DNA from: Cellvibrionaceae bacterium
GTDB lineage: Bacteria > Pseudomonadota > Gammaproteobacteria > Pseudomonadales > Cellvibrionaceae
Assembly: GCA_024707385.1 (NCBI GenBank)
Contig: JANPZW010000008.1
Coordinates: forward strand, 744,001 to 808,000
Direction of reading: 5' to 3'
DNA: 64,000 bases
Shown: piece after piece, positions 46,012-56,460 of the stretch
Position numbering within the stretch: the first letter of the stretch is position 1
Layout: each line of letters starts with the position of its first letter
Position numbers and translations under genes: made by a program
Notes under the pieces: model-generated
Database searches by the model: none
Told to the model about the DNA's origin: nothing
The model's input: only the letters and a program-made list of their open reading frames with translations

Positions 46012-48856
46012 ATGCAAATGTCCCGTTTCTTAACTTCCTCCGCGACGGCCCTTGCCGTCGGATGGCTGCTGATTCACCTCGCCGCTTGCGGGGGCAGAAG
46101 GAGGAAAGCCTGGCCAATGAGCCGCCTGTCGCGGTGATCGCCGTGAGCGCCGAGCGTGGTGAAGTCCCCTTCACCGTGGAATTTAGTGGCGGCAAGTCTT
46201 ATGACGATGACGGCAACATCGCCTCTTACCAATGGAGTTTCCCCCAGGCCGACAGCGGTAACGGTGAGGTAGTGCGACGCACCTTTACCCAGCCAGGCGA
46301 CTATAAGGTGACCCTGCGGGTCACCGATGACGGCGGCCTGACGGCGGAAAAAAACGCTGACCGTCACCGCGCTTGCAGCGGATTCGCGTTTCAGTATCAG
46401 CGGAGTGATCACCGCACTGCCTTACACCGATGTGGACGGCGATGTGAACGACCCGTTCGCCGATTATCTCGATAACGACGGCCACACCATGTCGAATTTT
46501 CAGCCCATCCTCAATCCGGTGCTGCTCAATGGCTTTGCCACCGCGCGGCAGACCGGTCGATCGGGCGACACCTTCGCTTTTGAGTCGGACGTCTATGACA
46601 TCTATTCAGTGACGCTTAACCAGGGGGATTTTGTTTCCCTTCAGGTTGTTGATTATGGTGAGGGTGACCTGGATCTGGCGCTGCTGGACGGCAACTCCTA
46701 TCAGGTGGTGGGATCTTCGGAAAACACAGGGGAATTCGAGTCCATAGCGGCGCCCGCCGCCGGCCCTTATCTGGTGATGGTCACCGCCTATTCCGGGCAG
46801 TCGCGCTATCTGCTGAAAGTCGGCAAGACCTCCTTTGTGACCGGTCCTGCAGCGACCGGGCAGAGTGCTGATTTTGAACCGGATCAGGCGATCTTCAAGC
46901 GGCGTGGCAACTTTGTTCGCGGCTTGAGCGTGTTGGAGCAGGCGCAGATGAAAGCTACCCACGCAGGTGATACCCGCGCGGCGCTGGCCTTTCTCAACTC
47001 CACGAATCCCCAGACCCAGGCGGTTTTGCAGCTCAATTCAAACCAAACAGGTTTTGATCAACTGCTGGCGCAGAAAAATTCTGAGGCGGTGGCGACCTTG
47101 CGCACGTTGAAAGCCATCAAGCGATTGCGGCAGCAACCCGATATCGAATACGCCGAGCCCAACTACCGCGTGCGCTCCATGCTCACCCCGACCGATCCCG
47201 CCTACATCTACCAATGGCACTACGGCGCCATCAATCTGCCGCAGGCGTGGAACATCACCACCGGCAGTCCGAACGTCATAGTGGCTGTGGTGGATTCGGG
47301 GGTGTTTTTGAATCATCCGGATCTGCGCGGCCAACTCGTGCCGGGTTATGACTTCGTCTCGGCGCTGGGATCTTCCAACGATGGCGACGGCTTGGACCCG
47401 GATCCGACCGACCCCGGCGACAGTATCTATGTCGGCAGCAGCTCGTGGCACGGCACCCATGTCACCGGCACTGTGGTAGCCGCGATGAATAATAACGAGG
47501 GTGGAGTCGGCGTCGCGCCGGGCGCTCGGGTGATGCCCTTGCGCGCAATCGGGCGCGGCGGCGGTTTGAGCTACGACGTGATGCAGGCGGTGCGTTTTGC
47601 TGCGGGCATGGAGAACGACAGCGGAACTGTGCCGGCGCAGCGCGCGGATATCATCAATCTCAGTCTTGGCGGCGGTGGCTACTCCCAGGTTGCGCAGGAT
47701 CTGTACCGCGCAGTGCGGGCGCGGGACATCATAGTGGTGGCGGCGTCCGGCAATGAAAATACTGACGAGGCCATGTATCCGGCGTCCTATAGCGGTGTGG
47801 TTTCCGTTGCCGCCAGCGACTTCCGGGGTGACCGTGCGCCTTACTCCAATTGGGGGCCATTCGTCGACGTGACCGCGCCCGGCGGCAATATGTCCGCGGA
47901 CCGCAACAACGACGGCTATGGCGATGGGATTCTAAGTACCGGTGTCCTCGAGACCGCGTCGGGCCGGGAAAAAAGCTATGTGTTCTATCAGGGAACCTCA
48001 ATGGCGGCGCCCCACGTGGCCGGGATCGTCGCTTTGATGAAATCGATACATCCGGGCCTGACGCCGGATGAGTTCGATAGCTTGCTGGCATCGGGCACCA
48101 TTACCGAGGACAAAGGCGCTGCCGGACGGGACGACCGTTACGGTTACGGTCTGATCGACGCCTACCGCGCGGTGGAAGCAGCGCGTGCGCTGGCCTCCGG
48201 CGGCACTACTGCGGCGTTGGTGACAAGCGCGAGCGTGCTGGTCTTTGAGGACAATGTGGCGGAGCAGACGCTGAACGTCACCTCCATCGGCAGCGGTACG
48301 GTGAGTGTTGCGGGCGTCCAGGCGTCCGAGTCCTGGTTGCGGGTCACACCGCGGCAGGTGGATAACCGAGGTGTTGGCAGCTACACCGTCGCAGTCAATC
48401 GCAGCGGGTTGCAGGACGGTCTCTACCGTGGCTTTGTCGATATCACCACGGGTACCGGCAGCGTCATCAAGGTCCTGGTGAACATGCGCGTGGGCGAGTT
48501 TGTCCCTGTGGGCAACGCGGGTTACCTCTACATTCTGCTGATTGACGCCAATCTGGGGGCTGTGGTGATGGCAAACGAGGGCGCTGCGGTGGAGGGGGCG
48601 TTATACCTATCGCTTTGACGATGTGCCCCTAGGCGAGTACTACATAGCCGCTGGCTCGGATATCAATAACGATGGCTATATCTGCGAGCTGGGTGAAAGC
48701 TGCGGCCTTTACCCGTCCTTGGGTGAGGAATCTGTGATACGGGTGGACGCCGACCGGAACGACTTCAACTTCCCCGCCGGCCTGTCACCCATCATCGGAA
48801 CGGAAAGCTTCGGCACCAGGCCCACCGGCATTTCCCGCGTGCTGTTTCAGTACTGA
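46012..48856 (+). CDS. Secreted subtilisin-family (S8) protease lipoprotein with PKD domain, frameshifted
   Basis: About 948 residues. The lipobox is at LIHLAACGG and a PKD domain follows (VEFSGGKSYDDDGNIASYQWSFP). A pre-peptidase C-terminal-like domain and an I9-like prodomain lead to the S8 domain, with Asp in VAVVDSGVF, His in WHGTHVTGT and Ser in GTSMAAPHVAG. A C-terminal beta-rich region ends the protein. Breaks: G5 at 46090-46094 (one more G: ACGGQKEESLANEPP), A7 at 46348-46354 (one fewer A: TAEKTLTVTALAADS) and G5 at 48594-48598 (one fewer G: VEGRYTYRFDDVPLGEYY). A cell-surface or secreted protease. Confidence 0.85.
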
Positions 48857-48885
48857 CATTAACTCCGACATCAACACTGGCGTTA

Positions 48886-48917
48886 ACGAGAAAGCGGCTT
48901 TAGGGCCGCTTTCTCGT
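48886..48917. terminator. Strong hairpin between convergent protease genes
   Basis: ACGAGAAAGCGG (48886-48897) pairs with CCGCTTTCTCGT (48906-48917), extendable by one C-G pair. It sits between the convergent S8 gene and the PrcB-like gene, 30 bp past the former. Confidence 0.7.
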
Positions 48918-48936
48918 TCTGCTGTTATCGTCCCTG

Positions 48937-49416
48937 TCATTGACCAAGTTCGACTTGCAGCTCGCCCAAAGAACCGGCGCTGACGCGGCTATAGCCGCTG
49001 GCGGGAAGTGCGATTACCAGGCAAGGACTGGTCAGTTGCATGGTCTGAAATCCTCCCGGTCCCGGCTGCTGGATCTCCAGCGGCAATTCCACCTCGCCGT
49101 CGTTCACCGGCGCCTGTTCCCCCGCCAGGGCAATGGCATACCCGCCGGAGCTTTTCTGCCCCAGGCTGACCTGCAGCAATTTTTCATTTTCCGCGACGGT
49201 TGGCGCGGGGGCGGTATCCAGATGCTGGACGCTTCCCGGCCCGCGCACCAGCGCGGTGAACGCGTCTCGGGTCAACCAGCGCAGCCCCGCCGTCTCTTCG
49301 CCGCAGTACTGGCTTTGATGGACGCTACGCAAACTGATTTGTACAGGTGTGGGCTGGGCGCTGCAGGCGGCAATGGCGACACTGCAGAGCGCAGGAATGA
49401 ATCGGATAGCGGTCAC
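48937..49416 (-). CDS. PrcB-like lipoprotein (protease-complex subunit domain)
   Basis: 159 residues, GTG start at 49416 behind AGGAG. Lipobox at CSVAIAACSAQ. The C-terminal half has LLQVSLGQKSSGGYAIALAGEQ and ELPLEIQQPGPGGFQTMQLTSPCLVIALP, the GxKxxGGY pattern of the PrcB_C domain found in the Treponema dentilisin subunit PrcB and in many gammaproteobacterial lipoproteins. Convergent with the subtilisin lipoprotein gene; a functional pairing is inference. Longer in-frame starts exist but have no lipoprotein signal. Confidence 0.72.
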   Translation of the reverse strand: MTAIRFIPALCSVAIAACSAQPTPVQISLRSVHQSQYCGEETAGLRWLTRDAFTALVRGPGSVQHLDTAPAPTVAENEKLLQVSLGQKSSGGYAIALAGEQAPVNDGEVELPLEIQQPGPGGFQTMQLTSPCLVIALPASGYSRVSAGSLGELQVELGQ

Positions 49417-49569
49417 GGCACGACTCCTCTGATGTTTGTTGCGAAGACCCCTGCGTGCGCAGAGGAGTTTACAGATCCGTCTGCGCCAGGCACCGATTGG
49501 CGTTTTGCTGTCAAAGCCCTTCCAATAGAATGGGCGCCAAAGCGGGCCGCCAGAGGGAAAACCGACACT

Positions 49570-50805
49570 ATGCCATCCATCATTCGCCGTCTCACCTCCA
49601 TTTGCAGCGTATTGTTCCTGGTGCTCTGCTGCCAAGCCGTTGCGGCTGCCGCTCCGGTGCGCATCGACTATCTGGTGACTTTTTTACCTGACGCCAAGAG
49701 CGCCGAGGTACGCATCGAAATTGATCGGGCCGGCTGGCTGAAACAGGCGCGCTTCAATCTCAAAAAACATGAGCTGAGCAATATCAAATCCAGCGGCGAA
49801 CTCGAGCGCAGTGAGCAGGCGGTGATCTGGCGGCCAAAAACCAAAGGCAAGGCATTCTTCAGCTACCAGGTCGCGGTTCCTCTGCAGCGGGCTCCCGGTG
49901 TCTACCGTGCGGCTATCACCAAGGATTGGACGCTGTTGCGCGGCGAAGGACTGGTACCCCCAGTGAGCGTTCAGCGCAGCAAAAAGGCGGAGCGCGAAAT
50001 CTATGTGTCTTTCTCCCTGCCGGAGCACTGGACTTCCGTGCAGGCCGGCTGGCCGCGAGCAGAGAGCGAGCGGGTGTTTGTGCTCGATCGGGCGACAAAG
50101 TCTTTGGCCCGTCCGTATGGTTGGATCATCGCTGGCCAACTGGGTACGCGTCGCGAACACCTGGCCAGGACTGAGGTGGCCATCAGCGCGCCGCGCGGGC
50201 AGAACTTCCGCCAGATGGAAATGATGACGTTTCTGTCGATGATCTGGCCTCATATCGACAAGTTGTTTAAGGACGTGCCCGCTAATCTGCTCATCGCTGG
50301 CGCCGGTGATCCCATGTGGCGCGGCGGTTTGTCCGCGCCCACCTCGCTCTATCTCCACACCGACCGGCCGCTGGTCAGCGAAAACGGTACCAGCACGGTG
50401 ACTCATGAACTTTTCCATGTGCTCTCCGGTATTCGCGGCAAGGATGGGGAGGACTGGATTGCCGAGGGGTTGGCGGAATTTTACGCGGTGGAACTCATCC
50501 ATCGCGCCGGCGGTTTCAGCGCCGCGCGCCGGGAAAAAATCTTCACTGATCTACGTGAATGGGGCAAAGAGGTGAAAGCCTTGCGGCAACCGCGCTCCAG
50601 TGGGCCGGTGACGGCGCGCGCGGCGGTGTTCTTTGACGAGCTGAATCGGGAGATCCAGCAGAAGTCTGCGGGGCGATACAGCCTGGATCATCTGCTGCCG
50701 GGCCTGATCGAAACCAAATATGTCGGCATCAAGGATCTGCAGGCCGGGTACAAATCCCTGCTCAAAGGCGATTCGCCACTGCTCGCCAGCGCGCTGGTGC
50801 GATGA
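49570..50805 (+). CDS. M61-like gluzincin metalloprotease
   Basis: 411 residues from the ATG at 49570 (MPSIIRRLTSICSVLFLVLCC, a signal peptide cleaved after about residue 27); an in-frame extension back to 48940 runs through the opposite-strand lipoprotein gene and is rejected. The N-terminal beta domain (VTFLPDAKSAEVRIEI) is followed by a thermolysin-like domain with HELFH in TVTHELFHVLSG and the third ligand Glu in WIAEGLAEFYAV. This layout fits M61 glycyl-aminopeptidase-type peptidases. Its stop abuts the convergent kinase stop (no gap). Periplasmic or secreted. Frame intact. Confidence 0.8.
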   Translation: MPSIIRRLTSICSVLFLVLCCQAVAAAAPVRIDYLVTFLPDAKSAEVRIEIDRAGWLKQARFNLKKHELSNIKSSGELERSEQAVIWRPKTKGKAFFSYQVAVPLQRAPGVYRAAITKDWTLLRGEGLVPPVSVQRSKKAEREIYVSFSLPEHWTSVQAGWPRAESERVFVLDRATKSLARPYGWIIAGQLGTRREHLARTEVAISAPRGQNFRQMEMMTFLSMIWPHIDKLFKDVPANLLIAGAGDPMWRGGLSAPTSLYLHTDRPLVSENGTSTVTHELFHVLSGIRGKDGEDWIAEGLAEFYAVELIHRAGGFSAARREKIFTDLREWGKEVKALRQPRSSGPVTARAAVFFDELNREIQQKSAGRYSLDHLLPGLIETKYVGIKDLQAGYKSLLKGDSPLLASALVR

Positions 50806-52778
50806 TCAGAACGGGATCTGCCGCAGGATATTTTCCAGATCCGCACGGCTGACCGGTTTGACCAGATGACCGCTGCAACCGGCCATTTGTGAGCGTCGGC
50901 GGTCGTGATCCTGACCCCAACCGGTGAGGGCCACGATGCGCGTGTGTTCCGCCCAGCCGTGGGCGCGGATGCGGCGGGTGGCTTCGTAGCCGTCGAGTGA
51001 CGGCATGCCTATATCCATCAGGATCAATTGCGGACGAAAAGCTTCCGCGATGTGAATGGCCATCTGGCCGTCATACGCGGTTTGCACTTGGTTGCCCATG
51101 ATTTCCAGCAGCATGGCGAGGGAAGTGCAGGCATCGCGGTTGTCATCCGCCACCAGAATTCGAATGTTCTGCGGCACAAGTTGTGCCGGGGTTTCTTCCA
51201 CCTCGCTCATTGCCACGGCGACATTGCCCAGCGGCAGATGAACGTTGAAGCAGCTGCCACAGCCCGCGCCGTCGCTGGTGACCGTTATGCGTCCTTCGTG
51301 CAGTTCCACCAGATTGCGCACCAGCGCAAGACCTATTCCCAAACCGGTATTGGCGCGCCCCTTGGTGTGGATCTGGGAGAACATGTCAAAAATATTCGCC
51401 AGGTCCGAGGTGGGTATGCCGATGCCGCTGTCCCGCACCGAGACCGTCACTTCACCGGGATTCAGCTCCGCGCTGAACCAGATGCGCCCGCCGGGCTCCG
51501 TATATTTGATGCTGTTGGAAAGCAGATTGCCGAACACTTGCGCCAAGCGCGTCAGATCGGCCTCCAGCTGAATTTCCTCCGACGGCAGCTCCAGGATCAA
51601 TTCGTGATGCGCACTCTGTAGCGCTGGGCGGGTCGCCTCCACCGCGTGGGTCATCGCCTCGGCGAGGGAAATGCGGGTTTTTTGCAGAAACAATTTATTG
51701 CGGTTCATGCGCGACACGTCGAGCAGGTCGTCGATCAAGCGCACCATATGGTTGAGTTGGCGGTCCATCATGCCGCGCACGGATGCCAGTACATCGGCCT
51801 TGTCATTGGACATCGCCATGATTTGCAGGCCATTGCGTATTGGCGCCAGCGGATTGCGCAATTCGTGCGCCAGCAGGGCGATAAATTCGTCTTTCTGGCG
51901 GTCCGACAAGGCCAATTCCTCGGCGCGTTTTTGCAGTTCCAATTCCATTTTTTCTGTTCGGTGAGATCGAGACCGTGAACCAGGATGCGGGCGACTTCTC
52001 CGTCGGCATTGAGCAGTGGTTCGTATACCAGGTCGAGAATTTTTTCTGTCGCTTCACCCGACGCTTTATTAAAAATCACGCGGATTTCCTTGCCGACAAA
52101 ACTGCGCCCGCTTTGGTAAACCGCATTCAGGCAGGTGAGAAATATCTGCCCATCAAGCTCCGGCAACACTTCCGCAATTTTGCGGCCGAGAATATCCCGC
52201 TGGCCGATCATGTTCAGATAGCGCTCGTTTACTTTTTCATGGATATGCTGGGGGCCGTGGAGAACCGCCATAAACGCTGGCGAATGTTCGAAAAAACGGA
52301 TAAGCCGGTCGTGCTCGGCATGCAATATATCCAGCAATTGCTGCGACTGATACTCGGCGAGTTTACGTTCGCTGATATCAACGAAAATATTGATGGCGCC
52401 AATGACATTTCCTTTGCGGTCGAAGATCGGATCTATATTGACCGTAACATAAATGCGGCTGCCATCCGGGCGCTCCACCATGACTTCGGCGTCGCGAATG
52501 ACGGTGCCCTGGCACAGCACGTCAGCCATGGGGATTTCAGTAAATGGAATGAGGGCGCCATCGACACGATAAACACGGTAGGAGCCGCAAAATTTTTCCG
52601 CGTTTTCGCCAAGCGTTGGTGTGCGCCCCCAAAGTTCAGCAGCCTTGCCGTTGAAATGCACGATTTCGCCTGAAGGGGCCGAACAGATATAAGCGGCCAC
52701 CGGCAAAATGTCGATGAGACGAAAATCAAACTGCGCCAGTGTGTCAGCGCTATGAGGTACTTCGGATGACAGAGTCAT
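50806..52778 (-). CDS. PAS-PAS hybrid sensor histidine kinase with receiver, frameshifted
   Basis: About 657 residues from the ATG at 52778. Two PAS domains (VAAYICSAPSGEIVHFNGKAAELWG; AFMAVLHGPQHIHEKVNERYLNMIG), a HisKA with H-box LLAHELRNPLAPIRNGLQ, a HATPase with NLLSNSIKYTEPG and DSGIGIPTSDL, and a C-terminal receiver (VADDNRDACTSLAML, phospho-Asp in ILMDIGMPSLDGYEATR, Lys in HLVKPVSR). The break is T6 at 51948-51953 (A6 coding); one more A gives LTEQKKMELELQKRAEEL, fusing the PAS part to the kinase part. No membrane segments. Signal and target unknown. Confidence 0.86.
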
Positions 52779-52872
52779 GTGAGAGGTCCGCGTCGGCCCT
52801 GGGCGGTTGCGCAAAATTACCTCCCTTGAGGGCAAGCGGGAAGGGCGCGAAGCGAAAGCATGCTTAAAATTG

Positions 52873-55422
52873 TCAGAGCAAACAGCTTAACGGCGCGAGA
52901 CTAAACTGGCCTGCCCGGAGGAAGCGTTTTTTCAGGTCAACGGGCTGGTTGGAAATCACCGCATTGGTTGGCGTAGCCGTGTTGTTTGGCATAACAGCAT
53001 CGGGCGTCGTGACATTCGCACTGGGTGTAACGGTGCTGTTTGGCGCGACAAATCGCTTCAATAATACAGGCAAAAGAATCAGGTCGGTCAACAAGGCGAC
53101 TACCATGGTGACGCTGGTGAGCAGACCGAAAAGGACGCTGGGGATGAAGTCGGAAAAAATCAGCGCGGAAAAGCCGATGACGATGATCAGGGTGGTGTAG
53201 GTCATGGGATGTCCGACTGACAGCAGCGATGCGCGTACCGCCTCACTGCGATTTTCACCGGCGCTTTGCAAATAGCGATGGACATAATGAATGGTATCGT
53301 CGACGGATATTCCCATAGCCACGGCGGCAATGGTAATGGTCATTAAATCCAGTGGAATTCCCAACAATCCCATCCCGCCCATAATCGCAGCGGTGGTGAC
53401 AATATTGGACGCCACGCAGATGAGCGCTATGCGGCGCGGCCGGAAAATCAGCAATAGAACGGCACCGATCACGCAGTAAACAATAACAATGGTGAGAAAT
53501 TGCGAATCGACAAGGCGGGAGAGAATATCCTGGTACAGCACAAACAAATTAGTGAGCTGATATTCCTCCGGTGTTAGACCGAGTTGTTGCATGTCGTGAT
53601 GAATGGACTCCATTAATTCAGCGCGATCCAATCCTTCGGTTGCATCCTGTATCCGCATGCTGATGCGGACCTCCTGGTCCTCAATTGCAAAATAATTGCT
53701 GAAAAGATCCGCGCGCAAGTGGTTATCCAGGGACTGATAAAGTGCCGTGAGCTCATATTCCACCAATGGCTTCCCTGTCACAACACGGGCGATGCGGGCG
53801 AAATCGACAATCGACGTGATATTGCCGATGGCCTCCTTATCCTCCAGTGAATTCTGAATGTTCTGCAGGGTTTGCATAGCTTCCGCCGTCAGGATCAGCT
53901 CTGGGTCGGTTTGGTTTTGCGGAATACGGTAGAGCAGATCAAGCGGCGTTGACCCGCCGAACTCCTGGTCGATAAATGTCAGTTCCCGATACACGTCGGT
54001 GGATTTGGCGAAATAATTCAAAAAGCTGTTTTCCGCAGTCAAACGAAAACAGCCGATGATTCCAGCGAGCAAAATTGCTGCGCTGATCAGCGTGATGCTT
54101 TTGGGATGATTAATTGCCAGAGACGCGCAACCGGACAGAAATTTATGTATTCCCGGATGTGTTTTGACGTCGGACGAAAAAGGTACCAGGGTGGCGAGCA
54201 GGGCGGGGAAGAGTGCGAGACTGACCAGCAGCGTGATCATCATCGCCACCACCATCATCCAGCCGAAACTGATAACCGGCTGAACACCGCTGAAAATCAA
54301 CGAGCCGAAGCCAATGGCTGTGGTCAGGCTCGCATAGAAACAGGGTTTGAATTTGAGCTTCAATGTATCCCAGGCAAGCGAGATCTGATCCTTATAGGCT
54401 CCGCTGGAAACCAGCTCCTGATATTGCTCAATCAAATGAATAATGACCGCCAACGCCAGAATAATCTGCAGTGCCACGACATTTGCCGAAATCACCGTCA
54501 CCTTTAAACCGAGTGCGCCAAGCAGTCCCAGCGTCATAGCCACACTGACGCCGCAGACCACTAGCGGCAGCACCACCCAATACCATTTGCGGTAAAGAAA
54601 AAACAGGACCATTGCAATAATCACAATGATCGCCATGCCGAACACCAGTAGGTCATTGCGGATGATTTCGATGAGTTGATAGGCCAGCAGATTATTGCCG
54701 CCGAGGTAGAAATCCCCTTCACTGGCGTAGCGGCCGACGCGTTCACGAATTTGTTCAATCTCCTGCGAGCGTTTGAGATCGAGTTCTTTATTAATGTCAT
54801 CCTGCTGCTTTTTCAGTGTCTCAAGCTGCTCTTCCTCTTCATTCGTCAGATCCCGCTCCAGCATATGACTTTGAATGTCGATAATTTTGTTGCGCAGCTC
54901 TGCCACTTCTTTGGGCGTTGCAAATATCACCTGCATGGATAGAGCTGTCTGCTGCTCGTTGACCAGCAGCCCTTCATACAAGGGATGTTTGGCGAGAATT
55001 TTCGCCATCTGCGTCTCTGTAAGGCCGCGCACCTCCCAGGTGAGCTGATCGGGTTCGAGATCGGCGGAAATCGAATCCAAGCCGAAGAATATTGGCATAT
55101 TCAAAATACTGCGAACGGATTTTACCCGCTCTATATTTTCGATTTCAGCCGTCAGTGATTTGATGATGTCCCGGGATTTGTCGGAAAAAATGCCGAAGCC
55201 GGAAGGCTTGAAGGCCACCAGAATAAATTCCTCTGGCTCATAACGCTGGCTGGCCTGCTGACTCAATAGATAATTGCGGTCGTCCTTGACCAGTAGGGTT
55301 TCCGCTGACGCGTCTATGGAAAATTTCCGCGCTTGCCAGCCTAGAATGATCAACAGAATAAAAAAGCCGATAATTACCAGCCAGGCGGCGCGTCGCAATG
55401 TCAGCGTATTTTCAGTCGTCAT
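52873..55422 (-). CDS. RND/MMPL-superfamily lipid-type exporter
   Basis: 849 residues from the ATG at 55422. Eleven or twelve membrane helices in the two-fold RND pattern: one helix, a large loop (about residues 40-240 with coiled-coil EEEEQLETLKKQQDDINKEL), a five- or six-helix bundle, a second large loop and a second bundle (ITIAAVAMGISVDDTIHYVHRYL). The SVDDTIHY motif is typical of HpnN/MmpL-like members. The C-terminal tail is Asn/Thr/Pro-rich. It overlaps the mlaA stop (TGATG), so it is co-translated with MlaA. Substrates are probably lipids, by analogy with HpnN and MMPL. Frame intact. Confidence 0.86.
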   Translation of the reverse strand: MTTENTLTLRRAAWLVIIGFFILLIILGWQARKFSIDASAETLLVKDDRNYLLSQQASQRYEPEEFILVAFKPSGFGIFSDKSRDIIKSLTAEIENIERVKSVRSILNMPIFFGLDSISADLEPDQLTWEVRGLTETQMAKILAKHPLYEGLLVNEQQTALSMQVIFATPKEVAELRNKIIDIQSHMLERDLTNEEEEQLETLKKQQDDINKELDLKRSQEIEQIRERVGRYASEGDFYLGGNNLLAYQLIEIIRNDLLVFGMAIIVIIAMVLFFLYRKWYWVVLPLVVCGVSVAMTLGLLGALGLKVTVISANVVALQIILALAVIIHLIEQYQELVSSGAYKDQISLAWDTLKLKFKPCFYASLTTAIGFGSLIFSGVQPVISFGWMMVVAMMITLLVSLALFPALLATLVPFSSDVKTHPGIHKFLSGCASLAINHPKSITLISAAILLAGIIGCFRLTAENSFLNYFAKSTDVYRELTFIDQEFGGSTPLDLLYRIPQNQTDPELILTAEAMQTLQNIQNSLEDKEAIGNITSIVDFARIARVVTGKPLVEYELTALYQSLDNHLRADLFSNYFAIEDQEVRISMRIQDATEGLDRAELMESIHHDMQQLGLTPEEYQLTNLFVLYQDILSRLVDSQFLTIVIVYCVIGAVLLLIFRPRRIALICVASNIVTTAAIMGGMGLLGIPLDLMTITIAAVAMGISVDDTIHYVHRYLQSAGENRSEAVRASLLSVGHPMTYTTLIIVIGFSALIFSDFIPSVLFGLLTSVTMVVALLTDLILLPVLLKRFVAPNSTVTPSANVTTPDAVMPNNTATPTNAVISNQPVDLKKRFLRAGQFSLAPLSCLL

Positions 55423-56267
55423 CAATCCGCTCCTTGGGCAGGCTCAAATTCGCCGCGCAGATGATCCGCGTCGCGTTCGAGGCGCTGAAGGTAAAGATTG
55501 CGCAGAAAAATATAGGCATCGTCGTTGTCGGCTACCAGGGAGGGATAAGCATCGAGCATTTCCGCGTTGTCCTGGAAGCGGTCAAACAATTTCAGTCCAG
55601 TGGCGGTGCGTTCGTCGTCCAGATAATTGAGCGGGTGAAGAAAATAATCCAACACTATGGAGCTGCCGGAGCGGAAATCGCTCGGCCCGGCGAGCGGCAA
55701 TACCAGATAAGCGCCATAACCCACACCATAGAACGCAAGAGTGTCGCCAAAGGAGGTTTTTTCCCGCGGAAGATTGAACCAGGCGTCCGCCGGATCAAAC
55801 AGTCCGAGCAGTCCCACAGTTGTATTGATGCCGAGGCGCAACACGCTTTTGCCGGAGTCGACAGGTTCCGCCTGTAGTAGTTTATTCAGCGCAAACAGTG
55901 GTTCGCGCAAATTCAGAAAAAAATTGCCAATGCTTTTGGAGACCGGCTTGGGGGTGATTTTTCGATAGCCTTTCGCCAAAGGGGTGAGCAGATAGCGGTA
56001 GCTGACGTCGTTGAATGTAAACATCGCCCGGTTGAAGGATTCCAGCGGATCCTGGTAATTCTCGTAGCTGACGACGGTGGGCTCGTTGCGATCCAGTTGT
56101 TCATAGGGGCCGGGCTCGTTCGCTTCGATTGCCTCCAGGGAATTCGATGCTGCCGGCGATGTTTTTACCGTGCTAGATGTTTTTACCGTGCTACAGGCAC
56201 CGCAGATCGAACAGCAGATAAACAGAAGAGCTACTTGCAAAAATCGTCCGGCAACATCGCTGAACAT
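55422..56267 (-). CDS. mlaA: MlaA (VacJ) outer-membrane phospholipid transport lipoprotein
   Basis: 281 residues from the ATG at 56267 (MFSDVAGRFLQVALLF). Lipobox at CCSICGACSTVKT. The MlaA fold shows the classic YQDPLESFNRAMFTFND start block, SIGNFFLNLREPLFALNKLLQ, VGLLGLFDPADAWF and GVGYGAYLVLPLAGPSDFR. It removes mislocalised phospholipid from the outer leaflet. Here it is coupled to an RND exporter instead of the usual MlaBCDEF partners, which are not in the window. An 18-bp tandem duplication lies just after the lipidation Cys. Frame intact. Confidence 0.92.
   Translation of the reverse strand: MFSDVAGRFLQVALLFICCSICGACSTVKTSSTVKTSPAASNSLEAIEANEPGPYEQLDRNEPTVVSYENYQDPLESFNRAMFTFNDVSYRYLLTPLAKGYRKITPKPVSKSIGNFFLNLREPLFALNKLLQAEPVDSGKSVLRLGINTTVGLLGLFDPADAWFNLPREKTSFGDTLAFYGVGYGAYLVLPLAGPSDFRSGSSIVLDYFLHPLNYLDDERTATGLKLFDRFQDNAEMLDAYPSLVADNDDAYIFLRNLYLQRLERDADHLRGEFEPAQGAD
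56158..56193. repeat. 18-bp tandem duplication inside mlaA
   Basis: GATGTTTTTACCGTGCTA occurs twice in a row (56158-56175, 56176-56193), duplicating the Ser-Thr-Val-Lys-Thr-Ser sextet in the flexible post-lipobox linker; in-frame and harmless. Confidence 0.9.
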
Positions 56268-56460
56268 TATGTTATTACCTTCGTATAAGCGGCAGGGCGA
56301 GCCGTGACTGTTCACGCGGAAGCGATTCAGCACAGGGTGTGCCAATCTCCTTTTCTGCGTATTTTCTGGCATGGCTTTTGTTGGTCGGGATTGCAAATGG
56401 ATCCGCGCCGGATCAACGGTGTAGCGATTACAAAAATCCATGTAAATAACACCTGGAGGA

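Noticed and set aside
48940..49569. In-frame N-terminal extension of the M61-like gene
   Set aside because: It runs through the opposite-strand lipoprotein gene; the signal peptide at 49570 marks the true start.
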